Notes: generated by a model from the letters alone, not told the origin. A stretch of 64,000 nucleotides of DNA from Orlajensenia sp001423545 (GCA_001423545.1 LMOK01000003.1:930001-994000), one strand, 5' to 3'. Counted from the first letter of the stretch, positions 44,361 through 53,293 are shown. Numbers and translations are program-made.

Positions 44361-45299
44361 TCAGCTGGCCAGGGTATCCAGCACCGCGAATGGACGTTCC
44401 ACGTGCGCGAAGTGTCCGCAGTCGTCGATGATGCGGGACTGCAGCTGCGGTACGACAGCCGCGAGTCTCTCGAGATCGTCGCGTGCGAGGAACACGTCGT
44501 GCCGGCCCTTGAGCGCCACGACGGGGCAGGTCACCTTCGGCCAGAGGTCCTGCGCCGGGTACACGCCTCCGGCATCCGACGCCAGAGTGAAGGCGTGCGG
44601 CCGCACCTCCTCGGCGAGGGCGTCGTAGACCGATCCGTCGATGAATCCCGGATGCCGGAACAGGGGCGAGGCGAGACCCCGCATGAACCCCACCCGGCCG
44701 AGCCCGCGTACGACGGCGCGGCCGGCGCGCTCGTGCCAGTCCAGCATCTGCATCGCCTGCCGCATGCCCACGTAGGCGGGGAGGGTGGCGAGGGCGGCTG
44801 ACGGATGCCGCACGGCATCGAACACGCCGAACGTCGTCGGCGACACCAGGGTGAGGCCCACGGTCGCCCGCGGCTCGATGGCCGCGAGGTGGAGGGCGAG
44901 GGTGGCTCCGAAGGAGTGCCCGACCACCCGCCAGCGTTCGTAGCCGAGCCCGCGCAACGCCGCGGCGATCGCTCGCGCCACATGATCGACCGTGAAGTGA
45001 GCGGCATCCGCCGGGAACGGGCTGGCGCCCCACCCCGGGATGTCGGGGACCACGAGGTTGTCGAGGGTGGAGTCGCCGCGGAGCTCGACCGCCTGGAGCA
45101 GCGGCGTGAAGGTCGTCCATGATCCGGCTGCGCCGTGCAGCATGAGCGTGGCCGTCTCGTCGGTGCGATCGCGGCGCCCGGTCTGCACGCTCAGTTCCCC
45201 GATGGCCGTGTGCACGGTGTGCGTCTCGAGGTCGAGTTCGGCGGCGCGCGTGAGGAGGCCGAACGGGGCGTAGGCCGTCGAGGTCTGCTCTGCGATCAT
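44361..45299 (-). CDS. Alpha/beta hydrolase
   Basis: The 312-residue product has an alpha/beta-hydrolase core: oxyanion region LMLHGAAGSWTTFTPLL, nucleophile elbow VVGHSFGATLALHLAA, acidic residue in LKGRHDVFLA, and catalytic His in CGHFAHVERP. The substrate is unknown. The start is ambiguous between ATG 45299 and GTG 45320 (7 residues longer); neither has a good Shine-Dalgarno, and I report the ATG. Confidence 0.85.
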   Translation of the reverse strand: MIAEQTSTAYAPFGLLTRAAELDLETHTVHTAIGELSVQTGRRDRTDETATLMLHGAAGSWTTFTPLLQAVELRGDSTLDNLVVPDIPGWGASPFPADAAHFTVDHVARAIAAALRGLGYERWRVVGHSFGATLALHLAAIEPRATVGLTLVSPTTFGVFDAVRHPSAALATLPAYVGMRQAMQMLDWHERAGRAVVRGLGRVGFMRGLASPLFRHPGFIDGSVYDALAEEVRPHAFTLASDAGGVYPAQDLWPKVTCPVVALKGRHDVFLARDDLERLAAVVPQLQSRIIDDCGHFAHVERPFAVLDTLAS

Positions 45300-45359
45300 G
45301 GGAGGAGTTCGGAGCTGCACGCGGAACGGATGCCGCCTTACTCGCTCATCGACGTCGTT

Positions 45360-45389
45360 TTGCGCGACACGCCGTCGTTAGCGTAGACT
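45360..45389 (+). promoter_or_regulatory. Promoter of the rpmB-rpmG-rpsN operon
   Basis: TTGCGC at 45360-45365 and TAGACT at 45384-45389 are 18 bp apart and would give a leader of about 130 nt. No Zur-type sequence like the one at znuA is visible near it. Confidence 0.5.
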
Positions 45390-45487
45390 CTCCCTTTGGC
45401 TAGGCGTGATCTCAGCGCCTGGATTCGCATGCCGCCTCCCCGACTCGCAAGAACCCGGGGTGAACGCATGCCGACAAGAGATCTTGG

Positions 45488-45505
45488 GAGGGGCATCCGC
45501 CCCTC
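45488..45505 (+). promoter_or_regulatory. Leader hairpin before rpmB
   Basis: A 7-bp GC stem (GAGGGGC / GCCCCTC) with a 4-nt loop lies 18 nt before ATG 45524. It could modulate translation, or be a transcription pause site. GGAGG separates it from the start. Confidence 0.35.
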
Positions 45506-45523
45506 GGTATTGGAGGAATCACA

Positions 45524-45760
45524 ATGGCAGCAGTGTGCCAGGTGACAGGAGCCGTTCCCGGCTTCGGTCACAACATCTCGCACTCGCACCGACGCACCAA
45601 GCGTCGTTTCGACCCGAACGTGCAGCGCAAGACGTACTACGTCCCGTCGCTTCGCCGTAGCGTCACCCTGAACGTCAGCGCCAAGGGAATCAAGGTCATC
45701 GATGCCCGTGGCATCGAGTCCGTCGTCAAGGACATTCTCGCTCGTGGGGTGAAGATCTAA
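45524..45760 (+). CDS. rpmB: 50S ribosomal protein L28
   Basis: The 78-residue product has the L28 core CQVTGAVPGFGHNISHSHRR and TKRRFDPNVQ, then SLRRSVTLNVSAKGIKVID. It has only one Cys, so it is the zinc-independent (C-minus) form. Its stop overlaps the rpmG start, and GGAGG precedes the ATG. Confidence 0.96.
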   Translation: MAAVCQVTGAVPGFGHNISHSHRRTKRRFDPNVQRKTYYVPSLRRSVTLNVSAKGIKVIDARGIESVVKDILARGVKI

Positions 45761-45927
45761 TGGCTAAGCAGCAGGACATCCGTCCCATCATCAAGCTCCG
45801 TTCGACGGCAGGCACCGGTTACACCTACGTGACCCGCAAGAACCGTCGCAACAACCCCGATCGTCTCGTGCTCAAGAAGTACGACCCCGTAGTGCGCAAG
45901 CACGTCGACTTCCGCGAGGAGCGCTAA
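45760..45927 (+). CDS. rpmG: 50S ribosomal protein L33
   Basis: The 55-residue product begins MAKQQDIRPIIKLRSTAG and includes YTYVTRKNRRNNPDRLVLKK. It lacks the two CxxC pairs of zinc-binding L33, so it is the C-minus form. ATG 45760 overlaps the rpmB TAA by one base; rpsN follows after 4 bp. Confidence 0.96.
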   Translation: MAKQQDIRPIIKLRSTAGTGYTYVTRKNRRNNPDRLVLKKYDPVVRKHVDFREER

Positions 45928-45931
45928 ACAT

Positions 45932-46237
45932 ATGGCTAAGAAGAGCAAGATCGCCCGCAACGAGCAGCGCAAGGTCATCGTCGCGCGCTACGCCACGAAG
46001 CGCGCCGAGCTGAAGAAGGCTCTCGTCGACCCCAACGGAACCGACGAGTCGCGCGAGGATGCCCGTAAGGGTCTGCAGAAGCTTCCCCGCAACGCTTCGC
46101 CCATCCGCGTTCGCAGCCGCGACGCCATCGACGGCCGCCCCCGCGGTGTCCTCACGAAGTTCGGCGTCTCGCGCGTCCGCTTCCGTGACATGGCACACCG
46201 TGGCGAGCTGCCCGGCATCACCAAGTCGAGCTGGTAG
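45932..46237 (+). CDS. rpsN: 30S ribosomal protein S14 (long, zinc-independent type)
   Basis: The 101-residue product is the long S14 type with MAKKSKIARNEQRK at the start and the C-terminal GVSRVRFRDMAHRGELPG. It has no Cys residues. In mycobacteria the rpmB2-rpmG2-rpsN2 paralogs are Zur-regulated, so this set could be a zinc-saving alternative or the only copy in this genome. Confidence 0.96.
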   Translation: MAKKSKIARNEQRKVIVARYATKRAELKKALVDPNGTDESREDARKGLQKLPRNASPIRVRSRDAIDGRPRGVLTKFGVSRVRFRDMAHRGELPGITKSSW

Positions 46238-46271
46238 CACTCAGTTCGGCCTGTGGCCTGAAACATCCTGG

Positions 46272-46302
46272 ACGGGATGCCGACTTCGTGTCGGCATCCC
46301 GT
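46272..46302 (+). terminator. Terminator of the rpmB-rpmG-rpsN operon
   Basis: A 13-bp perfect stem with a 5-nt loop (TTCGT) lies 35 bp after rpsN. The downstream stretch (TCAGTGCATTAA) has only a weak U content. Confidence 0.75.
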
Positions 46303-46594
46303 TCAGTGCATTAACCCGGAACGGATGCCGGGATCCCGCGTGAGGGCCGAAATGTACCCCGATGTGCCGCATCCGGGGGCGACTGACGTGACGAATGTGG
46401 CGAATGCGACCGATTCCGCGTGTCGCGAACGCCCATAAGGGCCTGAAATCCGCGGAATCTCGCGGATCTCTGTTACATTCGAGGCGGTCATCCGACCAAG
46501 AGGGGCAGGCGGAAACGCCCACCCCGCCATCTCGAAAAGCTGTACGGCTCGACATCGAGCCGGCACGCAGATGTACGTCCGAGGAGGACACTCA
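46303..46594 (+). promoter_or_regulatory. rpsN-HU intergenic region with HU promoter
   Basis: No gene is visible. TACATT at 46474-46479 is a possible -10 for HU and would give a leader of about 110 nt. A 10-bp near-repeat (CGCGGAATCT / CGCGGATCTC) at 46451-46470 lies in the -35 region and could bind a regulator. Confidence 0.4.
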
Positions 46595-46882
46595 ATGGCT
46601 GACAAGTCGCTTAACAAGACCGAGCTCGTCGCAAAGATCGCTGCGTCCACGGGTCAGAGCCAGGCCACGGTCGACGGCGTTCTCGGCGGTTTCTTCGACG
46701 CTCTCGCCGAGTCCGTCGGCAACGACGTCAAGGTCTCGATCCCGGGATGGCTCGCTGTCGAGCGCACCCACCGCGCTGCGCGCACCGGCCGCAACCCGCA
46801 GACCGGCGCCACCATCGAGATCGCTGCCGGCTACTCGGTCAAGGTCTCGGCTGGTTCGAAGCTCAAGGCTGCTGCCAAGTAG
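46595..46882 (+). CDS. hup: DNA-binding protein HU
   Basis: HU bends and compacts DNA. The 95-residue product starts MADKSLNKTELVAKIAA and contains GRNPQTGATIEIAAGYSVKVSAG, the conserved arm and Pro region. It lacks the long Lys/Ala-rich C-terminal tail of mycobacterial HupB. GAGGAGG at 46581-46587 precedes ATG 46595. Confidence 0.96.
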   Translation: MADKSLNKTELVAKIAASTGQSQATVDGVLGGFFDALAESVGNDVKVSIPGWLAVERTHRAARTGRNPQTGATIEIAAGYSVKVSAGSKLKAAAK

Positions 46883-46947
46883 TCTTCGCTCAACCGCCCG
46901 CGAGGGGCTCGGCTTCGGCCGGGCCCCTCGCGTCGTTAACCCGACCG

Positions 46948-47034
46948 CCGCTCGCTGAGGCCCGGGCGAAGCCCGCGGTCGAAGCGCGTTGGCTTCGCTT
47001 CGGCCGCCCGCTGCGCGGGGGCCTCAGCGAGCGG
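46948..47034. repeat. Dispersed intergenic repeat, copy B
   Basis: An 87-bp element lies between the HU and CopD-CtaG genes with 16-bp perfect inverted arms (left CCGCTCGCTGAGGCCC, right its complement). The interior contains shorter inverted stretches such as GGCTTCGCTTCGGCC. It may act as a bidirectional terminator. Confidence 0.8.
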
Positions 47035-47057
47035 AAGGAGTGACGGGAGCTGGAACG

Positions 47058-47063
47058 TAGACT
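47058..47063 (+). promoter_or_regulatory. -10 element TAGACT for a leaderless CopD-CtaG transcript
   Basis: TAGACT ends 6 nt before GTG 47070; no Shine-Dalgarno lies between them. Confidence 0.45.
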
Positions 47064-47069
47064 TGTCTG

Positions 47070-49052
47070 GTGAAGCGATCCGCCCGAGTGCTCGGCCCCG
47101 CCGTGCTCGTGGCGGCGGCAGTCCTCACCCTCATCGCGGCTCTCGCGTATGGCGGGGGAGCGGCGCCTCAGGCGCTCGAGGATCCGGGAGCCCTCGTGCG
47201 GTGGGGCCTGCCCACGGCCAAGCTGCTCGTGAACCTCGGAGCCGCCGGCATGATCGGCGCTCTCGTGCTGGTGTGCTGGGCGCTCAGTCCCGATGAGGAC
47301 GAGTTCGACGGTGCGCTCGATGTGGCAGCGGCATCCGCCGGGGTCTTCACCGTCGCCGCCGGCGCCACCGGGTTCTTCACCTTCCTCTCTGTCACCAACA
47401 CCCCGGTGACCTTCGACGATCGCTTCGGCGCCACCCTCAGCCAGTTCCTCACGGCCATCCCCCTCGGCCAGGCCTGGCTCGCGACCACGCTCATCGGCGC
47501 CCTCGTCACTGTGCTGTGCTTCGCCGTGCGCAACCACACGGCGCTGGTCTTCGTGACGGTGGTCGCCGTCGCCGCGCTCGTGCCGATGGCGCAGCAGGGC
47601 CATGCCGCCGGAACGGCCGGCCACAACGCCGCCATCATCGCGCTCGGCCTGCACCTGGTGTTCGCGGCCGTCTGGCTCGGCGGGCTGCTCACGATCGTGC
47701 TGCTGCGCTCCAAGCTCGAGCCCGGCCGTCTCGTCGCCGTGCTCGGTCGGTACTCGACCGTCGCCCTCATCTGCTTCATCGTCGTGGCGGCATCCGGCTA
47801 TGTGAGTGCCGCCCTGCGCATCGGCACCTTCGACAACCTGCTGACGCCGTACGGGGTGCTGGTGTTCGGCAAGATCGCCGCACTGCTGGCCCTCGGATGC
47901 TTCGGAGCGGTGCAGCGCCGCTACGCGATCGGACGCATCGCCCGCTCGGCCGAACAGGGCCAGGGCAGCGCCCGCGGCTGGTTCTGGGGGATCGTCGTCG
48001 TCGAGCTGGCCTTCATGGGCATCGCGGCCGGCCTCGCCGCCGCCCTCGCGCGCACGGCCACGCCGATCGCCGAGACCCCTCCGGGCGCGGGCACGCCGGC
48101 CGAACTGCTCACCGGGGAGCCGCTGCCGCCGGCGCTCACCGGGGCCCGCTACCTCACCGAGTGGAACTGGGACCTGCTCTGGGTGCTGGCCTGCGCCTTC
48201 GGTGCGTTCTTCTACCTCGCCGGAGTCTGGCGACTGCACCGCCGCGGCGACAGGTGGCCGATCTTCCGCACCGTCTCGTGGCTCGCCGGCCTCGTCGTGC
48301 TGTTCTACGTGACCAACGGTGCCGTGAACCTCTACGGCCAGTACCTCTTCTCGGCGCACATGCTCGCGCACATGGTGCTCACCATGGGCGTGCCGGTGCT
48401 CCTGGTTCCCGGCGCCCCGGTGACCCTGGCCCTGCGCAGCATCCGCCCTCGCAAGGACGGCAGTCGAGGCGGCCGCGAGTGGATCATGCTCGCCGTGCAC
48501 TCGCGCTTCGCCGGTGTCATCGCCAACCCGATCGTCGCGGCCGTGCTGTTCGCCTCGAGCCTCTGGATCTTCTACTACACGACGCTGTTCAGCTGGGCGA
48601 CCACCGACCATCTCGGCCACGAGTGGATGACGGTGCACTTCCTGCTCACCGGCTACCTGTTCGTGCAGTCCATCATCGGCATCGACCCGGTGCCCTACAG
48701 ACTGCCGTACCCCTTCCGCCTGCTTCTGCTGCTGCTCACCATGGCGTTCCACGCCTTCTTCGGCCTGGCCATCATGACCGGAACGGGCCTGCTGCTCTCC
48801 GACTGGTACGGCGCAATGGGCTGGGGAACGGATGCGCTGGCCGACCAGCAACTCGGCGGCGGCATCGCGTGGAGTGTCGGCGAGATCCCGACGGTGGCGC
48901 TGGCCATCGCCGTGGCCATCCAGTGGAGCCGAGCCGACGAGCGCGAGACCAAGCGCCGCGATCGCAACGCCGACCGCACCAACGAGGCAGAACTCGAGGC
49001 CTACAACGCCCGCCTCGAGGCGATGGCCCAGCGGGACACCTCGGTTCGCTGA
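47070..49052 (+). CDS. CopD-domain / CtaG-type cytochrome c oxidase assembly fusion protein
   Basis: The 660-residue membrane protein joins a CopD-like copper-resistance domain (first about 340 residues, multiple membrane helices, ending ARTATPIAETPPG) to a Caa3/CtaG-type domain (about 375-630) linked to cytochrome oxidase copper delivery. Blocks include FSAHMLAHMVLTMGVPVLLV and DHLGHEWMTVHFLLTGYLFV, with conserved His and Met that could bind copper. Fusions of this kind are common in actinobacteria. Its stop codon TGA lies inside the left arm of repeat copy C. Confidence 0.88.
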   Translation: MKRSARVLGPAVLVAAAVLTLIAALAYGGGAAPQALEDPGALVRWGLPTAKLLVNLGAAGMIGALVLVCWALSPDEDEFDGALDVAAASAGVFTVAAGATGFFTFLSVTNTPVTFDDRFGATLSQFLTAIPLGQAWLATTLIGALVTVLCFAVRNHTALVFVTVVAVAALVPMAQQGHAAGTAGHNAAIIALGLHLVFAAVWLGGLLTIVLLRSKLEPGRLVAVLGRYSTVALICFIVVAASGYVSAALRIGTFDNLLTPYGVLVFGKIAALLALGCFGAVQRRYAIGRIARSAEQGQGSARGWFWGIVVVELAFMGIAAGLAAALARTATPIAETPPGAGTPAELLTGEPLPPALTGARYLTEWNWDLLWVLACAFGAFFYLAGVWRLHRRGDRWPIFRTVSWLAGLVVLFYVTNGAVNLYGQYLFSAHMLAHMVLTMGVPVLLVPGAPVTLALRSIRPRKDGSRGGREWIMLAVHSRFAGVIANPIVAAVLFASSLWIFYYTTLFSWATTDHLGHEWMTVHFLLTGYLFVQSIIGIDPVPYRLPYPFRLLLLLLTMAFHAFFGLAIMTGTGLLLSDWYGAMGWGTDALADQQLGGGIAWSVGEIPTVALAIAVAIQWSRADERETKRRDRNADRTNEAELEAYNARLEAMAQRDTSVR

Positions 49053-49169
49053 GGCTGCCGCCGCCTTCCGCTGGCGGAGGGCCGAACGGAGCGACCGCCC
49101 GACGCGCGTCGTGATCCGGTGGAACTTCGGTGGGCTTCGGGCGCGGACTTCGTCCGGCCCTCAGCGAGC
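49045..49169. repeat. Dispersed intergenic repeat, copy C
   Basis: A 125-bp element with left end TTCGCTGAGG (49045-49054) and right end CCTCAGCGAG. The left arm contains the stop codon of the CopD-CtaG gene, and the right arm ends 5 bp before the stop of the next, convergent gene. The arms are less perfect than in copy B. Confidence 0.7.
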
Positions 49170-49174
49170 ATGGG

Positions 49175-50557
49175 CTAGTGCAGCTGGATGTTCAGGTTGC
49201 CGTCCGGCCCGATCACGACCGTCGCGCCCATCGAGTAGGCCTCGTCGCGTTCGACCGTCGACTCCTCGCCGTCGTAGAGCGACTGCACGCCGACCGAGAT
49301 GTGAGCCACGCCCGGAGTCGATGGCATCTGGAATGCCGTGTCATCCGGAACCAGGGTCACCTCGGGGTAGCTCACGATGCTCCACACGGGGTCGCTGATC
49401 ACGCGATCGTCGATGACGGTTCCGAAGGGGCAGCCCGTGGGCTGCAGCACCTTCTGGGTGGCGCACTGGTCGAGGAACCCGTTGATCTCGGTCTGCACCT
49501 CATCGACGAACGCCTTCGTCGGCTGCACGTCGATGGAGACGTCCTGGGTCCCGACCTTCGTGACGGGCACGTCCTGCGGCGCGGCCTCGAGCTGCAGCGA
49601 TGACCGGCTGAACTCGTAGAGGGCGGGGGCGAGCACGAGGTAATCGGCCGAGTTGTTGAAGCTCGCCGGCGCGTCGGGTGCGGCGTGGGCGCGGGCGTCG
49701 AGGGTGAGACCGTTGACGGTGAAGGTGTCGTCGTGCAGCACCGTGACCGAGAGTGCTGCGATGGGACTCGTGGCGAAGCGCCAGGAGTGGAAGACCCCAC
49801 CCCAGCTTCCGTCGCGCTCGACGTCGAAGGTCATGGTCTCGCTCGTGCCGCCGAGCTTCACGCGATAGGTCACCGTGTGATGGCCTTCGTCGTCGTTGGT
49901 GTCGCTCACCAACTCGACCGAACTCGGGCCGCGCAGGACGGAACTGCGCAACAGGGTGTCGGCGGACTGGGGCGGGAGGCCGGCCGAGGGGAGGTCTTCA
50001 GAGGCGATGCGCACCCCGGGCATCGCCAGCGCGGCGCCGGCGTCGCCGTTCTCGATGGCCGAGAGGTACTGTTCCACGAAGCCGGCTGCGCTGTAGATGC
50101 TGCGGTTGAGGGATCCGATCGTGGCGAGGAGCGCGGCGACCAGCAACAGGGCGATGGTGAGCCAGAGCAGCATCGCGGCTGCGGGGTTCGTGACCCGGCT
50201 CTGAGCCGGCGCAGGTGCGGGGGTGGGCAGCACCGCGGTTCCCGCGACGTACGCACCGAGTCGCGGACCGGGGTCGCCGGCGGCGTGAGCGCCGTGGTGC
50301 CCGATGCCGAGCTCTCGATCCGAGACGATGGGCACGGGAATGGTGATTCCGAACGGGCTCGTCGCCGGAACCGACGTCGGCTCGATGTCGGGATCGTCGG
50401 CGGGGTGAACGAGAGCCGGTTCCGGCTCGGGACCCTGCACGAGCTGCGGCAGCGACTCGGGATCGGAGGCGGGGGTGGGCTCCGGTGCGATCTCGGGTTC
50501 GGGAGGGGGCGCGGATGCTGGCACGCCGTCGCGCTCCTCATCCCTCCCCGGTTCCAC
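49175..50557 (-). CDS. Membrane-anchored extracellular protein of unknown function
   Basis: I do not recognise a family. The 460-residue product has a Pro/Glu/Asp-rich, probably cytoplasmic N-terminal region (about 1-120), one transmembrane segment (about 128-150, AMLLWLTIALLLVAALLAT), then a mostly beta extracellular region with Gly, Asp and Thr (about 155-460), including Cys in the block DQCATQKVLQPTGCPFG. The TAGAAT element upstream suggests a leaderless start at GTG 50557. It is divergent to the helicase gene. Confidence 0.7.
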   Translation of the reverse strand: MEPGRDEERDGVPASAPPPEPEIAPEPTPASDPESLPQLVQGPEPEPALVHPADDPDIEPTSVPATSPFGITIPVPIVSDRELGIGHHGAHAAGDPGPRLGAYVAGTAVLPTPAPAPAQSRVTNPAAAMLLWLTIALLLVAALLATIGSLNRSIYSAAGFVEQYLSAIENGDAGAALAMPGVRIASEDLPSAGLPPQSADTLLRSSVLRGPSSVELVSDTNDDEGHHTVTYRVKLGGTSETMTFDVERDGSWGGVFHSWRFATSPIAALSVTVLHDDTFTVNGLTLDARAHAAPDAPASFNNSADYLVLAPALYEFSRSSLQLEAAPQDVPVTKVGTQDVSIDVQPTKAFVDEVQTEINGFLDQCATQKVLQPTGCPFGTVIDDRVISDPVWSIVSYPEVTLVPDDTAFQMPSTPGVAHISVGVQSLYDGEESTVERDEAYSMGATVVIGPDGNLNIQLH

Positions 50558-50563
50558 GTGGTC

Positions 50564-50569
50564 ATTCTA
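50564..50569 (-). promoter_or_regulatory. -10 element TAGAAT for a leaderless membrane-protein transcript
   Basis: TAGAAT on the minus strand ends 6 nt before GTG 50557, which has no Shine-Dalgarno. Confidence 0.45.
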
Positions 50570-50646
50570 TGGTGGGCCTCCGCGCGGAACCCCGACCCGA
50601 CCCGGACAGTACAGTGGGATGACCGTCTCCGTCGTGAAAGGCCGCT

Positions 50647-51960
50647 GTGTCAGTCCCCGCCCTGTCGGCCGAGCAGGCCGCGGTCTTCGAGGCCATCGAG
50701 GCCACCCGCGACCACGTCTTCGTGACGGGTCGCGCGGGCACGGGCAAGTCGACGCTGCTCAATCACCTGAACTGGCACACCGAGAAGCAGATCGTCATCG
50801 CAGCCCCCACGGGGGTGGCTGCCCTCAACGTGGGCGGCCAGACCATCCACTCGCTGTTCAGGCTGCCGATCGGGCTCATCGCCGACCACGACATCGACCA
50901 GAACGACGCGACCCGCAAACTGCTGAACACCATCGACACCCTCGTGATCGACGAGGTGAGCATGGTGAGCGCCGACCTGATCGACGCCATGGACCGCAGC
51001 CTCCGTCAGGCCCGCAAGAAGCCGTTCACCGCGTTCGGAGGTGTGCAGGTCGTGTTGTTCGGCGACCCGTATCAGTTGGCTCCGGTGCCGGGGGATGCCG
51101 ACGAGCGGGCCTACTTCACCGACCACTATCGCTCCATGTGGTTCTTCGACGCGAAGGTGTGGCAGGAGGCCGACCTGCGCATCTTCGAGCTCGGGCAGAT
51201 CCACCGTCAGAACGACGCCGAATTCAGGCACATGCTGAACGCCGTGCGGCACGGTCAGGTCACCGCCGAGGTGGGTGGACGCCTCAACTACATGGGAGCG
51301 CGCAGGCCGCTGCCCGAGGAGGGTGCCATCACCCTCGCGACGCGCAACGACGCCGTCAACCGCATCAACGCGTCAGCCCTGGCTCGCCTGACGGGGAAGT
51401 CGCAGGCCAACGAGGCCGACATCTCGGGGGACTTCGCCGGACGCGCGTACCCGGCAGACCTCAAGCTCGAGCTCAAGGTGGGCGCGCAGGTCATGTTCCT
51501 GCGCAACGACTCGGCGATCGACGGCGGGCCGCGCTGGGTGAACGGCACCATCGGGGTGGTGACGGGCATCACCGACACCGTGCAGGTCGAGGTCGACGGC
51601 GAGGTGCACCACGTGGAGCCGGCGACGTGGGAGAAGTTCAAGTACACCTACAACGCCGCCACGAAGAAGCTGTCGAAGGACATCGTCGCCGAGTTCACGC
51701 AGTTCCCGCTTCGGTTGGCGTGGGCCGTGACCATCCACAAGTCGCAGGGCGCGAGCTACGACACCGCGATCGTCGATCTCGGTCCGCGGGCGTTCAGCCC
51801 CGGTCAGACCTACGTGGCCCTCAGCCGGCTGACCCGCCTCGAGGGGCTCTACCTCACGCGTCCTCTGCGGCCCAGCGACATCATCGTCGACGACGACGTA
51901 CGGCGCTTCATGGACTCGGCGGCGCAGATCCCGGCGATCGAGGCCGACGCCGCTCTCTGA
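50647..51960 (+). CDS. Pif1/RecD-like superfamily 1 helicase (AAA ATPase)
   Basis: The 437-residue protein is a superfamily 1B helicase-like ATPase: Walker A TGRAGTGKSTLLNHL (Lys34), IAAPTGVAALNVGGQTIHSLF, Walker B TLVIDEVSMVSADLID, VVLFGDPYQLAPVPGD, and the C-terminal TIHKSQGASYDTAIVDLG then TYVALSRLTRLEGLYL. It resembles Pif1/TrwC-type helicases annotated as AAA family ATPase in actinobacteria, probably unwinding DNA 5' to 3'. Start GTG 50647 follows a GAAAGG stretch. Confidence 0.88.
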   Translation: MSVPALSAEQAAVFEAIEATRDHVFVTGRAGTGKSTLLNHLNWHTEKQIVIAAPTGVAALNVGGQTIHSLFRLPIGLIADHDIDQNDATRKLLNTIDTLVIDEVSMVSADLIDAMDRSLRQARKKPFTAFGGVQVVLFGDPYQLAPVPGDADERAYFTDHYRSMWFFDAKVWQEADLRIFELGQIHRQNDAEFRHMLNAVRHGQVTAEVGGRLNYMGARRPLPEEGAITLATRNDAVNRINASALARLTGKSQANEADISGDFAGRAYPADLKLELKVGAQVMFLRNDSAIDGGPRWVNGTIGVVTGITDTVQVEVDGEVHHVEPATWEKFKYTYNAATKKLSKDIVAEFTQFPLRLAWAVTIHKSQGASYDTAIVDLGPRAFSPGQTYVALSRLTRLEGLYLTRPLRPSDIIVDDDVRRFMDSAAQIPAIEADAAL

Positions 51961-51986
51961 GCTCAGGCGTCGGGCCCGCGCCTGAT

Positions 51987-52688
51987 TCAGTGCTCGTGCC
52001 CCGGCACGACGAGCTCGACGCTGTGCTCACCGTGCGGGTGCGCGTACTGCCCGGCCTCGGTGGCCGCGAGGGCTGGGGTCGCGATGGCCGACACGAGAGC
52101 GGCACTCGCCGCGAACGCGCCGACGAAGCGCCAGCCGCCGCCCGCGCCAGGTGCAGCAGGCGCGGTCTGGACAGCGGACGACGCAGAACCGGTTGATGCG
52201 GTTACAACCGCGGCATCCGCCCGCCGCAGCGATCGTGCGCAGACGACCGCGACCGACAGGGTGAACACCGTCGCAGCGACCAGAGGAAGAAGGGGGACGG
52301 ATGCCGCGGGCTCGGCCGCTCCGACGGCCATGAGCGAGAACGCCACGGCCACCCAGAGCGCCGACGATGCCGACGACACGACGAGTGCGAGTCGCACCAG
52401 GACGGGCTGCCCCGCGCGCAGCACGGCGACGCCCCAGACGACCTCGGCGATGCCGATCACGGCGAGCAGCACCGCGAGGACCGCGGGGGCGCTCGCCGCG
52501 ACGGCGAGGTGGATGAGACCCGCGCCCAGGGCCGCGAGCGGTGGCCAGGCCCGTCCCACCGCCGACGCCGACGGGAACGGCGACGTCGTCAGCGGGACGG
52601 CAGCCTGGGTCGTCGCGGCCGACTCGGTCGGTGCGGCCGGGGGGACCTGACCGATCGAGGGGCGCGGGCGGCTCATCCGAGCGCTCAT
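51987..52688 (-). CDS. Membrane protein with His-rich C-terminus
   Basis: I do not recognise a family. The 233-residue product has about five hydrophobic segments between residues 48 and 150 and a sixth near 185-205, and ends with a His-rich tail (HPHGEHSVELVVPGHEH) that could bind metal. The first 45 residues are Pro/Ala/Thr-rich. It is 5 bp downstream of the DUF4383-like gene and probably co-transcribed with it. Confidence 0.72.
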   Translation of the reverse strand: MSARMSRPRPSIGQVPPAAPTESAATTQAAVPLTTSPFPSASAVGRAWPPLAALGAGLIHLAVAASAPAVLAVLLAVIGIAEVVWGVAVLRAGQPVLVRLALVVSSASSALWVAVAFSLMAVGAAEPAASVPLLPLVAATVFTLSVAVVCARSLRRADAAVVTASTGSASSAVQTAPAAPGAGGGWRFVGAFAASAALVSAIATPALAATEAGQYAHPHGEHSVELVVPGHEH

Positions 52689-52693
52689 GGCGG

Positions 52694-53107
52694 TTACGCC
52701 ACGGCCGCGTTCGAGCGAACGCCGCGCTCGGCTCCCAGACCGACGCCGAGCAGGAGGATCGCGCTGGCGAGGTGCAGGAAGTGGTCAGGCGTGTTCAGCG
52801 CCAGGATGTTGGCCGACGTGCCGGCCAGGAAGAAGCCGACGATGCCGAGGAGCAGGTAGGCGGCACCGATGACGGTGTTGACGCCCTTCGCGGCCTTCAC
52901 GCTCGACAGGCCTCCGATCAGCAGCACGGCGCCGATGAGCAGGTGGGCGATGTTGTGGAACGGGTTCACCTCGAAGATGCCGAGGAGGAGGCCGCCGCGG
53001 GTGGCCACGAAGTCGACTCCGCTGGTCACGAAGAAGCCGAGCACGCCCACGAGGAGGTAGACGGCGCCGAAGATGACGCCGACGATGCGGTTGGGTGAGG
53101 AATTCAT
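52694..53107 (-). CDS. DUF4383-type membrane protein
   Basis: The 137-residue product has four hydrophobic segments, with NRIVGVIFGAVYLLVGVLGF, then NPFHNIAHLLIGAVLLIGGL, GAAYLLLGIVGFFLAG and DHFLHLASAILLLGVG, the pattern of the DUF4383 family with His at the second and fourth helices. Function is unknown. GGAGG with suitable spacing precedes ATG 53107. Confidence 0.85.
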   Translation of the reverse strand: MNSSPNRIVGVIFGAVYLLVGVLGFFVTSGVDFVATRGGLLLGIFEVNPFHNIAHLLIGAVLLIGGLSSVKAAKGVNTVIGAAYLLLGIVGFFLAGTSANILALNTPDHFLHLASAILLLGVGLGAERGVRSNAAVA

Positions 53108-53293
53108 GGCTTTCGCCTCCAGATTCTTGCCGGCGCGGCATCCGCCACGCAGATCGTGCGTGACTTCTGTCGCGCTCAGAGGGTTCGCCGCGGACGCTGC
53201 CATCGGATTGGGAGACGTTCGTTATGAGCGGCGGATGGGGCGCGCTCACGCGCGCGGTTAGGATCTAGTGAGCGGAACGCGAGGGGGTTCGAC

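Noticed and set aside
46890..48851. Long open frame (653 codons) antisense to the CopD-CtaG gene
   Set aside because: It is a shadow of the membrane protein gene; the predicted product is Arg/Glu/Gly-rich low-complexity sequence caused by GC-skewed codons.
50553..50568. parS-like sequence (GGTTCCACGTGG) upstream of a membrane protein gene
   Set aside because: Too many mismatches to the consensus and not palindromic over 16 bp.
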